Positions 1 through 8,064 of a DNA stretch of 64,000 nucleotides are shown one piece after another. How positions within the stretch are numbered: the stretch's first letter is position 1; every line of letters begins with the position of its first letter. The stretch comes from Planomicrobium okeanokoites (GTDB lineage: Bacteria > Bacillota > Bacilli > Bacillales_A > Planococcaceae), in the NCBI RefSeq assembly GCF_003428875.1, contig NZ_QQRS01000001.1:496001-560000 (forward strand). Direction: 5' to 3'. Under the pieces are notes generated by a model. It was not told the DNA's origin, ran no database searches, and saw only the letters and a program-made list of their open reading frames with translations. A program made the translations under genes and the position numbers.

Positions 1-1130
1 TGCCGACGGTCGAAGAAGAACTTGCCTTCACACTGGAAAACTTGAATACCCCGGCAAGCGAAATGGAGGAGCGGATCCGCCATGTCCTGGACATAACCGG
101 TCTGTCCCACCTCCGGCATGTTTCAATCCAAACACTTTCCGGCGGAATGAAACAGCGGGTTGCCACTGCCTGTGCATTGGTCATGAATCCTGAAGTCCTG
201 TTGCTTGATGAACCGATTTCGCATCTCGATCCATATACCGCCAAAGAATTCATCCTTTGGCTCGATCAATTGCAGAAGAAATTTCATCTGACAATCGTTG
301 CCGTTGAACACAGGCTGGATTATTGGGGAACATTTTTTGACCGGGAGATTAAGGTTACGAGCGATGGCAGAATTTCAGAAGACGCCATCTTCAAGCCACA
401 TGAAACATTGCGGTACCCGCTTCGGTTGAATTCAATCCTGGATCCCACCGTTCTAATTGCGACGGGACTTTCAGTCAATGTGAAAGGCAATACACTGCTC
501 CACCCTTTATCAATGACTGCAAAAAAAGGGGAATGCATTGTTATTGCAGGACCAAATGGCAGCGGAAAATCGACGTTGGTGAAAGCGATTTGCGGCATCT
601 ATAAAAAAGAAGCCGTGAAATTCGCATCAGACCCGTGCGGCTATGTGCTACAATCACCAGAATTTCTGTTTCTGACTTCAACAGTCCTTGACGAACTGGC
701 TTTTGGCGGAACGTCTTCCCAACAGGAACTGAATGATCTCATAGAGTCTCTCCGTTTAACGGATATCAAAGAACACAATCCTTTTGCTGTCAGCCACGGC
801 CAGAAACGCAGGGTGGCTATCGGAGCGATGCTCGCGGATAAACGAAATGTGCTGTTTCTCGATGAACCGACTTCAGGCCAGGATGAAGCGGCGCTTTTGG
901 AATTGTTCCGACTTATCGACAGCCGGTTGGACCAGGGAGATACTGTTTTTATCGTCACGCATGATATGGAGTTCGCGGCCGCAGTCGCCGATTCTGTTGT
1001 GCTTTTAAAAGACGGCAGAATGACCGGTAAATTCATTTCCGAGAGAGTGTGGCAAGACGTGGAACTGCTTGCATCCCATAACCTGCTAGCGCCGAAAGGA
1101 GTGACGCGACGTGCGGAATCTTTTGCATGA
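1..1130 (+). CDS. ykoD: ECF transporter double ATPase (YkoD-like), 5' partial
   Basis: ATP-binding subunit of an energy-coupling-factor vitamin transporter with two fused ABC ATPase domains. The open frame runs in from position 3 without a start codon, so the start and the first Walker A lie outside the window. Visible in order: first signature LSGGMKQR, first Walker B LLLDEP, then a complete second domain with Walker A GPNGSGKST, a variant signature SHGQKRR and Walker B LFLDEP followed by an H-loop THD. The tandem domains and the overlapping T-component gene match YkoD of the B. subtilis ykoFEDC thiamine-precursor (HMP) system. The substrate is inferred from that resemblance only; the S component would be upstream, out of view. 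Confidence 0.85.
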   Translation, partial: PTVEEELAFTLENLNTPASEMEERIRHVLDITGLSHLRHVSIQTLSGGMKQRVATACALVMNPEVLLLDEPISHLDPYTAKEFILWLDQLQKKFHLTIVAVEHRLDYWGTFFDREIKVTSDGRISEDAIFKPHETLRYPLRLNSILDPTVLIATGLSVNVKGNTLLHPLSMTAKKGECIVIAGPNGSGKSTLVKAICGIYKKEAVKFASDPCGYVLQSPEFLFLTSTVLDELAFGGTSSQQELNDLIESLRLTDIKEHNPFAVSHGQKRRVAIGAMLADKRNVLFLDEPTSGQDEAALLELFRLIDSRLDQGDTVFIVTHDMEFAAAVADSVVLLKDGRMTGKFISERVWQDVELLASHNLLAPKGVTRRAESFA

Positions 1131-1869
1131 TATGAATCCCGCGATGAAATTCATCACAGTGACGATCGCGATGCTTGGTCTCGCGTTTTTCTTCAATCCT
1201 TGGACGCCGTTGCTCGTTTTTATCAGCATCCTTTTGATGCAGTTCGTTTTCAGCAGCATCAATTGGAAGCTTTGGACTTTGTACATGTTCCCTTTTGTGC
1301 TGGGCGCATTCGGCTATCTCTGGACAACGATCGTTTTCAGTGCTGAAACCGGCGGCACAGTCATCTGGTCGCTGTTCGGCCATGATGTGACTGATAGGCA
1401 GCTGGCATTGGCGTTATCCCTGTCTTTCCGTGTTCTGGCGTTTTCTTCCCTCTCTCTCCTGTTCGCGTTGACGACGGATCCGGTAAAATTCGTCATGAGC
1501 CTGATGCAGCAATTGAAACTGTCACCAAAACTAGCCTATGGTGTGTTGGTGGGCTATCAGTTCCTCCCCGTGCTGAGAGATGAATTCTTTCAGATCCAAC
1601 AGGCACATCGCCTCCGCGGAACAGCGGTTGAAAAATACTGGTGGCAGAGGCTTCTTAATATCCGCAGAATCATTATTCCGATGCTTGCCGGAGCTGTGAG
1701 AAAAGCGGAGCGCTCCGCTTTTGCGATGGAAGCGCGTGGATTTACCGGTGAAGCCCGAAAAGAGTTCTATCAGCCTGTGTCTATAAAGCCTAAAGATTTT
1801 GCTTTATCTGCCGCAATCTTGCTGCTTGTAATCCTTTCTTCGATTACGGGTACGGTTCTATCTTCTTGA
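1111..1869 (+). CDS. ykoC: ECF transporter transmembrane T component (YkoC-like)
   Basis: EcfT-type membrane scaffold (252 aa) that couples the ATPase to a substrate-binding S protein. It has several hydrophobic helices in the N-terminal half and at the C-terminus. Two coupling-helix arginine motifs are visible, RLRGTAVE and the EcfT signature AMEARGF. The GTG start at 1111 is preceded by AAAGGAG at 1096-1102 and overlaps the end of the ATPase gene by 20 nt, indicating translational coupling. Assignment to YkoC rests on this partner. No clear terminator follows before the riboswitch at 2015. Confidence 0.85.
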   Translation: MRNLLHDMNPAMKFITVTIAMLGLAFFFNPWTPLLVFISILLMQFVFSSINWKLWTLYMFPFVLGAFGYLWTTIVFSAETGGTVIWSLFGHDVTDRQLALALSLSFRVLAFSSLSLLFALTTDPVKFVMSLMQQLKLSPKLAYGVLVGYQFLPVLRDEFFQIQQAHRLRGTAVEKYWWQRLLNIRRIIIPMLAGAVRKAERSAFAMEARGFTGEARKEFYQPVSIKPKDFALSAAILLLVILSSITGTVLSS

Positions 1870-2014
1870 GTGATTTTAAAACCATTCCACTTGAAAATAT
1901 ATACAATAAATAAGTTCATTTTACCCTACCTAGTTCTATAGTATTCATTTAAACTTAAGTGGCAATAATATTCTGTTTTTCTTTCAAAGCTAAGCAAAAT
2001 ATTTATTCGCATCT

Positions 2015-2110
2015 TGTATAAAGGCAAAACAGCTGAAAGGCTGTGACGCAAAGTTACAGGCCTGTGGCTTCGGCTATGGCGGCTGGACTGCCGGGAATGG
2101 CGGATGATAC
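2015..2110 (+). ncRNA. cyclic-di-GMP-I (GEMM-I) riboswitch aptamer
   Basis: The conserved GEMM-I blocks are all present and in order: GGCAAA at about 2023, a CAGC/GCTG stem capped by a GAAA tetraloop (2031-2044), the hallmark GACGCAAAG at 2045-2053, a GC-rich P3 arm with a TTCG-type loop (about 2058-2086), and GCCGGG at 2090-2095. A short P1 pairing GTAT (2016-2019) with ATAC (2107-2110) closes it. It sits about 60 nt upstream of a secreted-protein gene on the same strand, the usual context for this class. A covariance-model search (Rfam RF01051) would settle it. Confidence 0.9.
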
Positions 2111-2170
2111 TTTTTTAGAGTAGAGTTCAATGTTCTTTTGCAATGAAAAAAAGAACTCGGGGGTAATGGA
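2111..2170 (+). promoter_or_regulatory. putative riboswitch expression platform
   Basis: Between aptamer and start codon lie a run of six T (2111-2116) and a hairpin pairing GAGTTC (2123-2128) with GAACTC (2153-2158). An alternative stem pairs GTTCTTTT (from about 2132) with the AAAAGAAC part of the same 3' arm. The G-rich Shine-Dalgarno element (2159-2163) follows directly, so pairing choice could alter ribosome access. The mechanism is inference. Confidence 0.4.
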
Positions 2171-3412
2171 ATGTTATCAAAACAGAAAAAAGAACAAGTT
2201 TCCAAACAGATCAAGCGCTATTTTGCAGTCGGGGTGATTGCTTCAGCTGGCATGCTGTCGTTGAATGCACTGGCTGCCTCAGCCGATGAACATTCTCCAG
2301 CTGCTGAAGAAAATGCAACTGACACAACTGTAGCGGAAGAACCCGCACTGGTGCCGGGTGACTTCTTTTATTTCCTGAAGCAATTGCAGGAAACGGTCCA
2401 ATTGGCTTTCACGTTTGACCAAGCTGCGGAAGCGGAATTATTTGCTGAGTATGCAGAGCAGCGCATTCTGGAAGCGGAAGCTTTGATGGCTGCCGGCGAT
2501 GAGGAATTGGCAGTCCAAACGCTGGAGAAAGCATTGGCGCTGTATGAAGAAGGCTTGGACCAACTGGTGGATGGCGAAGAAGATGAAACGGAAGAGCCGC
2601 CTGCTGACGAACCGGACGGAGAAGAACTTCCAGCTGAAGAGGCTGAAGAAGAACCTGTCGATATGGGTTCGGAAACGGATGACGATTTGACGGAAGAAGA
2701 TGCGCGTGCTGCATTGGAAGCCAAGTTCAGTTCCAGCCTGCTGGCGCTGCAAGCAGCGATGGAGAAAGTGACGAATCCGCAGGCAAAGGAATCGCTGGCT
2801 AAAAATGTCGCCAAAGCGATGGAGCGTCTGGAGAATAAAATTGAAAAAGAGCTTGCCAAGTTAAATGAATCGGATGAAGAAATAGAAACAGAAGAGGAAT
2901 CGGATGCTCTTGCTGAAGAAAGCGCTGCAGATGAAACAGCTGAAAATGCAGATAGCCCTGAAGACCAACCAGAAGAGTCCGAGGAATCCGAAGATGCTGA
3001 TGAAGAATTAGATACTGAAGATGAAACAGTATCCACTCCTTCTGCAGACGAAGATTCTGAGCCTGAAGAAGAACGGTCCGAAGAAGAAAAAATCGCCGCC
3101 AAAGCTGAGAAAGCTGAAGAAAAAGCTGCGGCTGAGGAGCAACGTGATGCTGTGAAAGCTTCGGCTGAAGCAAAACGCGAAGCTGAGAAAGCTGCGGCTG
3201 AAGCAAAACGTGAAGCTGAGAAGGCTGTGGCTGAGGAAAAACGTGAAGCTGAGAAGGCTGCTGCAGAGGAAAAACGCAAAGCTGAGAAGGCTGCGGCTGA
3301 GGAAAAACGCGAAGCTGAGAAGGCTGCGGCTGAGGAAAAACGTGAAGCTGAGAAATCGGCTAAGAAAGAAAAAGAAAAGCAGGAAAAACCTGGCGAGAAA
3401 TCTAAACCTTAA
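2171..3412 (+). CDS. secreted DUF5667-type protein with acidic linker and 11-residue repeats
   Basis: A 413-aa exported protein. A positively charged N-terminus and hydrophobic core (about residues 20-36) form a signal peptide ending near ALAASADE. A DUF5667-like domain follows (about residues 60-130: PGDFFYFLKQLQE...AEYAEQRILEAEALM). Next come a very acidic low-complexity stretch, a second short helical segment and a C-terminal array of hendecad-like KREAEKAAAEE units. No LPXTG or lipobox is present, so it is probably released or wall-associated through charge. It is the only gene downstream of the c-di-GMP riboswitch and is followed by a terminator, so second-messenger control is likely. 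Its biochemical role is unknown; a matrix or surface role is a guess from the regulation. Confidence 0.85.
   Translation: MLSKQKKEQVSKQIKRYFAVGVIASAGMLSLNALAASADEHSPAAEENATDTTVAEEPALVPGDFFYFLKQLQETVQLAFTFDQAAEAELFAEYAEQRILEAEALMAAGDEELAVQTLEKALALYEEGLDQLVDGEEDETEEPPADEPDGEELPAEEAEEEPVDMGSETDDDLTEEDARAALEAKFSSSLLALQAAMEKVTNPQAKESLAKNVAKAMERLENKIEKELAKLNESDEEIETEEESDALAEESAADETAENADSPEDQPEESEESEDADEELDTEDETVSTPSADEDSEPEEERSEEEKIAAKAEKAEEKAAAEEQRDAVKASAEAKREAEKAAAEAKREAEKAVAEEKREAEKAAAEEKRKAEKAAAEEKREAEKAAAEEKREAEKSAKKEKEKQEKPGEKSKP
3164..3361 (+). repeat. six tandem 33-bp units encoding an 11-residue repeat
   Basis: Six in-frame 33-bp units encode A-E-(A/E)-K-R-(E/K)-A-E-K-(A/S)-(A/V). Spacing is exact and divergence is low. 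The period and the alternating E/K composition suggest a long single alpha helix or coiled coil. Copy number is likely to vary between strains. Confidence 0.85.
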
Positions 3413-3425
3413 AACAATAATAATC

Positions 3426-3464
3426 AAAGGCAGATCGGATAGATGGTATCCAATCTGCCTTTTT
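3426..3464 (+). terminator. intrinsic terminator of the DUF5667 gene
   Basis: GGCAGATTGGAT-type stem: GGCAGAT at 3429-3435 pairs with ATCTGCC at 3453-3459, followed by TTTTT. Confidence 0.85.
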
Positions 3465-3495
3465 CATTAGGTTAATGGCTTGATATCCACTTTAA

Positions 3496-3978
3496 TCAGG
3501 ATTCCGAAACTATAAAATAAAAGGTGCCGCCAATATCCGAAGATGAACATCCTTCCAAACTGTACAGAGTCCCATCTTCAGTATTTTCACTGTTTATTTC
3601 AGAGCATGTCGTACTATAAATGCCTCTATCAGAACCGGCATAACTATCTTGAGAATCATCGTAAGTATAATGGATTTCACTGCCATCAAAGTTAAGATTA
3701 TAGAAAAACGGATCACCTTCTACTGTGTATAAAGTGATGCGGATTTCATCTTCAATCTCCGCTTCAAAATTCTCTGTGAAACTAGTGAATGTTTCCAAGT
3801 TGGTTATCTCCCCAAAAATATTGACAACATCTCCGTTCTCGATCGCCTCTTCAGGTGGGTAAGGATTTTCAGGATTGTCTGCTGGTACCGCAGGAGTATC
3901 AGCACCGGATGACTGCTGGCAGCCAGACAAAGATATGCTGGTAAACAAAATGACTGATATAATAAAAAATCTTTTCAT
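3496..3978 (-). CDS. hypothetical lipoprotein
   Basis: A 160-aa protein with a lipoprotein signal peptide: MKRFF, a hydrophobic core and the lipobox LSGC, giving a lipidated Cys at about residue 20. The mature part is acidic and hydrophilic, with a Pro/Asn-rich spacer after the lipobox and two Cys pairs near the C-terminus (CSEI, GCSS). I do not recognise a family. It is a single gene convergent with the DUF5667 gene. Confidence 0.7.
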   Translation of the reverse strand: MKRFFIISVILFTSISLSGCQQSSGADTPAVPADNPENPYPPEEAIENGDVVNIFGEITNLETFTSFTENFEAEIEDEIRITLYTVEGDPFFYNLNFDGSEIHYTYDDSQDSYAGSDRGIYSTTCSEINSENTEDGTLYSLEGCSSSDIGGTFYFIVSES

Positions 3979-4089
3979 TAACGACTATCCCCCTTCCTAA
4001 AAAAACCGAACTCTTTCTAAATATTAGCATAGTAACTTAAATTTTTTTTATAGTTCTTACAATTGTTAACCATCCAATTTTATAGACAC

Positions 4090-4116
4090 AAAAAAAAGAA
4101 GGCTTTATCAGCCTTC
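4090..4116 (-). terminator. terminator of the Spo0M-like gene
   Basis: On the minus strand AAGGCT pairs with AGCCTT, followed by a run of eight T. The stem overlaps the stop codon of the 4108-4527 gene. Confidence 0.85.
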
Positions 4117-4527
4117 AATCTTCCCATATGTAATCTCGTCTTCATCACGTACATCCACACCTTCGCGGATGTGCACTATCGTCCGCAAAATCAGACGCGC
4201 TTTATCGGTTTCCACCAGCCAGCGTTCATCCGGCACGATTTCAAATTGCTGCATCACTGTATCCTTAGACTTGACGGATCCCGCAAATTCCATGGATTGC
4301 TTGGCTACGATGGTTTCGATAATGTTGAAATCACTGTCTTCACGATAATCGTCGATTATTTTAATGACATGTAATTCCACGTAGTCAACTTCCTGGTCGG
4401 AGTCTCCCCCTTCAAAATAGATGGTGCCGTTCAAGGTCTCGCCTTCTTCCAAATGCGGCCTCTCCACAACTGTTTCGACTTTCATCGAGCCAAAGCCGAT
4501 AGATGATAAAAACTCTTTGAATTTCAT
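4108..4527 (-). CDS. Spo0M-like arrestin-fold protein, half length
   Basis: A 139-aa protein resembling the N-terminal half of sporulation-control protein Spo0M. It has KFKEFLSSIGFGSMKVETVVE, then GE-L-GTIYFEGG and beta-strand-rich arrestin-like sequence with WLVETDKARLILRTIVHI. B. subtilis Spo0M is roughly 258 aa, so the second arrestin lobe is absent. The reading frame is intact and ends inside its own terminator, so this looks like a natural short form and not a recent frameshift. Spo0M influences sporulation and envelope functions in Bacillus; the role of the short form is unknown. Confidence 0.75.
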   Translation of the reverse strand: MKFKEFLSSIGFGSMKVETVVERPHLEEGETLNGTIYFEGGDSDQEVDYVELHVIKIIDDYREDSDFNIIETIVAKQSMEFAGSVKSKDTVMQQFEIVPDERWLVETDKARLILRTIVHIREGVDVRDEDEITYGKIEG

Positions 4528-4589
4528 ATCTCGGAAACCTCCAAATATTTGTATTATCCCTTTACCACTTCCGGTTTAACTGTAAACTT

Positions 4590-5780
4590 CTAGTGCAGCT
4601 CCGTGTAATCATATTGATTGTCGAGCACAGGTTCATGTTTATTGTATCTGCGTTTAAACAGCTTGAATATATGGGATACCAGAACCCGCAGAATCGCATA
4701 GGCCGGAATACCCAGGATAACCCCCGCTACACCAAACAGTGAGCCGGCAGTCAACAGCACGAAAATGATCGTGACCGGGTGGATAAATAGTGTTTTTCCC
4801 ATGACCTGCGGGGAAATGATGTTTCCTTCCACCAATTGTACCACTGTCCATACGATTGCAAGCTTCACTAACATGAATGGCGAAGTTACAAGGGCGATGA
4901 TGACTGCAGGTGTAATCGCGATGGCTGGTCCGATATACGGGACGACGCTTGTGAACATAGCCAATACACCCAAAAGCAGTGCATACTTCATGCCGATGAT
5001 CAGGAATCCTATGAAAACCATGACGCCGATTAAGAAAGCGACGATCAATTGCCCTTGAATGTAAGCACTTAACTGCCTATCCGCTTCCCCAAATACCTCT
5101 CGCGTATCATCGCGCAGACGCGGTGGGAGAAGTTTTAATATATATTCAGGAAGCTTTTCGCCGTCTTTAAGCAAATAAAACAAAATGAATGGAACAATGA
5201 CGATCGACAGGACAAAACTTGTAATGGTCGAAAGGAAACCAGTGATCCCGGTAATGATGCTTGCCACAACATCCTGGAGTATGCCGGCCAGATTGTCCGG
5301 CAGCGTTTCCATCAATTGATCGATGTCGAAATTGGAGCCGGTATAGTAATCCCCGACAAAAGAAGTCCGAAGAAACGCGTCGATGTCTGTCAATAACTGC
5401 ATGAAATATTGCGGGAACTCTTCAATCAGCATCTGCAGCTGCTCTCTGAGAAACGGCAGGATCAGGAAAGTGACAAGCGTCAACATACCGACGACACCCA
5501 TGAAGATGATCAGGATCCCCCATATCCTTTTGATGCGGAAACGCTCAAGAAGCCTAAGTACAGGTCTCAACAAGTAATACAGGATCATAGCCAGCGTAAC
5601 CGGCAAAACGACTGTCTGCATAAAGACGCTCAGCGGATTGAAGATGAATGACACTTCCCTGAATATGAAAATGATCAAACCGATCAATACTAAAGCGATT
5701 AATGTGAATAACGTGTTTCGGCCTCCCAGGAACTGAATGTAATTCGTTCTGAAAAAGGATGGCTTATCTTCTGGTTCCAT
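4590..5780 (-). CDS. AI-2E family transporter (UPF0118)
   Basis: A 396-aa polytopic membrane protein of the AI-2 exporter family. It has two to three N-terminal helices, an amphipathic central region (about residues 105-165), then hydrophobic helices. The family region VAFLIGVMVFIGFLIIGMKYALLLGVLAMFTSVVPYIGPAI and the C-terminal QVMGKTLFIHPV segment are clear. Members export autoinducer-2 or act as Na+/H+ antiporters, and the substrate cannot be read from sequence. A plausible own transcription unit; the LCP gene lies upstream on the same strand. Confidence 0.85.
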   Translation of the reverse strand: MEPEDKPSFFRTNYIQFLGGRNTLFTLIALVLIGLIIFIFREVSFIFNPLSVFMQTVVLPVTLAMILYYLLRPVLRLLERFRIKRIWGILIIFMGVVGMLTLVTFLILPFLREQLQMLIEEFPQYFMQLLTDIDAFLRTSFVGDYYTGSNFDIDQLMETLPDNLAGILQDVVASIITGITGFLSTITSFVLSIVIVPFILFYLLKDGEKLPEYILKLLPPRLRDDTREVFGEADRQLSAYIQGQLIVAFLIGVMVFIGFLIIGMKYALLLGVLAMFTSVVPYIGPAIAITPAVIIALVTSPFMLVKLAIVWTVVQLVEGNIISPQVMGKTLFIHPVTIIFVLLTAGSLFGVAGVILGIPAYAILRVLVSHIFKLFKRRYNKHEPVLDNQYDYTELH

Positions 5781-5840
5781 GGCGCGCCCTACTTTCCATA
5801 TGGACTATTCTATTTTATTTTATCATATTTTCAGAATTTT

Positions 5841-6785
5841 TCATTGCAGCGGCTGATCTAAAAATTCACTTAATGCCTGTCGGTTCTGTTCCAGATTTAT
5901 CTCCAGGACAGATCCGGCTTGCGCATAACTGCCATAGCTGTAGCTGCCTTCAACGGGAATTGTCAGCCTTTCGACGCCTTCCGTTCCACCGGTTGCCATA
6001 TCAGTCGCCAGCTTTACTTGATCAAGCACTGGCATATCGGTTTGGACATAACCTTGTGCGGCTCCCGCCAATTTCGGGAATTTCGGAATTGCGGAGATGC
6101 TGATCATTTCTTCTTTCAAAGCGGCTAGCACCTGCTGCTGGCGGCGCACACGGCCGAAATCCCCTTCATTGTCTGCCCGGAAACGAGCATAGCCCAGCAA
6201 TTCCTTGCCGTTCAAACGTTGTTCGCCTTGTGTCAGGGAGACGCCGATATTCTCGGACATATCTTTTTCGACATCCATTTCGACACCATTCGGCGCGGCA
6301 ATATCCACCAACTTCTCAAAACTGGAGAAATCGACAAGTGCATAATGCTGAATTTCCACACCGAACATATTGCGCAGCGTATCAGCCAGCAGATCCACGC
6401 CGCCTAAATAATATGCTGTATTCAATTTATACGATTGATATCCAGGAATTTCCGCATAGATGTCCCGCATGAATGACACGACTTTCACATCATTCGTTTC
6501 TTTATTGTGTGCGACGAGCATCATCGTATCTGTACGGGATTTCTCTTCTCCCCGTGCATCCACACCCAGAACCAGGATGTTTTCGTAGCCATCGTTCTCT
6601 TCATCATTATTGAATTCGACTTCCGGCAAGTCCGATTCTTCTGCCAGTTTCTTGCCGCTTTGGTACTGCATAAAAAAGTAAGCGCCAAGGGCAAGCAATA
6701 CAATCATCAAAAGGAATAGGATTCCCCGTTTCCGAAATCTTCTTTTTTTGCGGCGTTTACCTCTTAGTTGACGTTCTTCTTCCAT
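5841..6785 (-). CDS. LytR-CpsA-Psr (LCP) family cell-wall glycopolymer ligase
   Basis: A 314-aa type II membrane protein. A very basic cytoplasmic stretch (GKRRKKRRFRKR) precedes one transmembrane helix (about residues 21-40) and an extracellular LCP domain. LCP signatures are visible: ILVLGVDAR, RTDTMM, FMRDIY, KLNTAYYLGG and the C-terminal RADNEGDFGRVRRQQ. These enzymes attach lipid-linked teichoic acids or other glycopolymers to peptidoglycan. I start at 6785 because AAAGGA lies upstream of that ATG; an in-frame extension to 6827 is possible but lacks a site. Confidence 0.88.
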   Translation of the reverse strand: MEEERQLRGKRRKKRRFRKRGILFLLMIVLLALGAYFFMQYQSGKKLAEESDLPEVEFNNDEENDGYENILVLGVDARGEEKSRTDTMMLVAHNKETNDVKVVSFMRDIYAEIPGYQSYKLNTAYYLGGVDLLADTLRNMFGVEIQHYALVDFSSFEKLVDIAAPNGVEMDVEKDMSENIGVSLTQGEQRLNGKELLGYARFRADNEGDFGRVRRQQQVLAALKEEMISISAIPKFPKLAGAAQGYVQTDMPVLDQVKLATDMATGGTEGVERLTIPVEGSYSYGSYAQAGSVLEINLEQNRQALSEFLDQPLQ

Positions 6786-6917
6786 TAATGACACATTCCT
6801 TTCTATATCCATGCAAATATGACGCATGGAACTTTTGCAGGTTTCGGTTGGCTTTTTATATTTACGGATTCTTGAAAGCTGATTTCACCTTATCTCCATA
6901 CAGTATAAACAATTTTA

Positions 6918-6946
6918 TTGTCTGTAAACAGTTGCAGTGGTACTAT
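6918..6946 (+). promoter_or_regulatory. sigma-A-like promoter of msrA
   Basis: TTGTCT at 6918-6923, a 17-nt spacer, then TACTAT at 6941-6946, 32 nt upstream of the chosen msrA start. Confidence 0.6.
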
Positions 6947-6977
6947 TTCTTTTATGAACGACAGGAGGAGAATGATT

Positions 6978-7514
6978 ATGGCAGAGAAAGCAACATTTGC
7001 AGGCGGTTGTTTCTGGTGTATGGTCAAACCGTTTGACCAATTTGACGGAATAGAGAAAGTGGTATCGGGTTATTCCGGCGGGCATGTGGAAAATCCCACT
7101 TATGAGCAGGTCAAGACTGGCACAACCGGCCATCTTGAAGTGGTCGAAATCACATTCGATCCGGAAGTTTTCCCATATGAGCAGCTGCTTGATATTTTCT
7201 GGCAGCAGATCGATCCAACAGACAATGAAGGACAGTTCCAGGATCGCGGAGATCAGTATAGACCTGCCATCTTTGTCCATAATGACAGACAGCGTGAAAT
7301 CGCCGAAACTTCAAAGCAGGAACTGGATGCATCCGGACGATACAATAAACCGGTCAACACACCAATTCTAGATGCTGCACCTTTTTATGCTGCAGAAGAC
7401 TACCACCAGGATTATTATAAGAAAAACTCAGAACATTATCTGGAAGACCGTGCTCAATCGGGCCGTGATGATTTTCTAGATGCCGTATGGAAACAGGAAA
7501 AAATCGAAAAATAA
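6978..7514 (+). CDS. msrA: peptide-methionine (S)-S-oxide reductase MsrA (copy 1)
   Basis: A 178-aa methionine sulfoxide reductase A that repairs oxidised Met-S-sulfoxide in proteins using thioredoxin. The catalytic motif GGCFWC lies near residues 9-14, followed by the family features [26 protein letters not shown] and YHQDYYKKN. Two ATGs compete: the one at 6978 is 9 nt after AGGAGG (6963-6968), the one at 6972 only 3 nt, so I take 6978. It is monocistronic, with its own promoter and terminator. A paralogue sits at 36497-37024 next to msrB. Confidence 0.93.
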   Translation: MAEKATFAGGCFWCMVKPFDQFDGIEKVVSGYSGGHVENPTYEQVKTGTTGHLEVVEITFDPEVFPYEQLLDIFWQQIDPTDNEGQFQDRGDQYRPAIFVHNDRQREIAETSKQELDASGRYNKPVNTPILDAAPFYAAEDYHQDYYKKNSEHYLEDRAQSGRDDFLDAVWKQEKIEK

Positions 7515-7520
7515 TACTGA

Positions 7521-7553
7521 CGGACGCTTCAGAAATGGAAGCGTCCGTTTTTT
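7521..7553 (+). terminator. msrA terminator
   Basis: GGACGCTTC pairs with GAAGCGTCC around AGAAATG, followed by GTTTTTT. Confidence 0.9.
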
Positions 7554-7563
7554 ATCTATCTAT

Positions 7564-8064
7564 TTATTCACCTAGCAGCTTCGCCATATAATACTCATCT
7601 ATGTATTCCCCGTCGATTTTCAACGAGTTCTTTTTGATTCCTTCTATTTTAAAGCCCGCCTTCTGGTATAAAGCGACACCGGCGCGATTGTGCATCATCA
7701 CCGTCAATTCGAGGCGGTGGATATTATTTTCCGCTGCCCAGCTATCCAGGCCTTCAAATAATCGCATTCCCACTCCCTGTCCCCGGCTTGCTTCAGCAAT
7801 ACCGATGGCCAGGTACACATTATGGCTCCTCCGCTGAGTGCTGTTGCCGATGATGAAGAGATAACCTTTCAGTTCCCCATTGTCTTCTGCCAACAGTATC
7901 GCCGATTTTTCATCCTGTTCAACCGCCGCTATTCTTTTGCTTAACTGATCCGGTGCTATTTGCCTTTCACCCGGTTCAAATAGCATGAAGCCTGATCTTT
8001 CTGCATCAGCCATCAAGCTCACTAATCGTTCCGCGTCAGCAGTTTCCGCTTGTCTGATGATCAC
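7564..8064 (-). CDS. GNAT family N-acetyltransferase
   Basis: A 166-aa GCN5-related acetyltransferase. It begins MIIRQAETADAERL and carries the acetyl-CoA pyrophosphate-binding loop region GIAEASRGQGVGMRLFEGL and the C-terminal ALYQKAGFKIEG strand. The acceptor is unknown; the sequence resembles small-molecule or protein acetyltransferases of Bacilli. Its start overlaps the end of the upstream HAD gene by 4 nt, indicating an operon. Confidence 0.85.
   Translation of the reverse strand: MIIRQAETADAERLVSLMADAERSGFMLFEPGERQIAPDQLSKRIAAVEQDEKSAILLAEDNGELKGYLFIIGNSTQRRSHNVYLAIGIAEASRGQGVGMRLFEGLDSWAAENNIHRLELTVMMHNRAGVALYQKAGFKIEGIKKNSLKIDGEYIDEYYMAKLLGE

Noticed and set aside
2368-3279. 303-aa Ser/Ala-rich ORF antisense to the DUF5667 gene
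   Set aside because: Composition is the shadow of the Glu/Ala/Lys repeat codons; no ribosome binding site.
6786-6827. N-terminal extension of the LCP protein
   Set aside because: The upstream ATG lacks a ribosome binding site, while the internal ATG at 6785 has AAAGGA.
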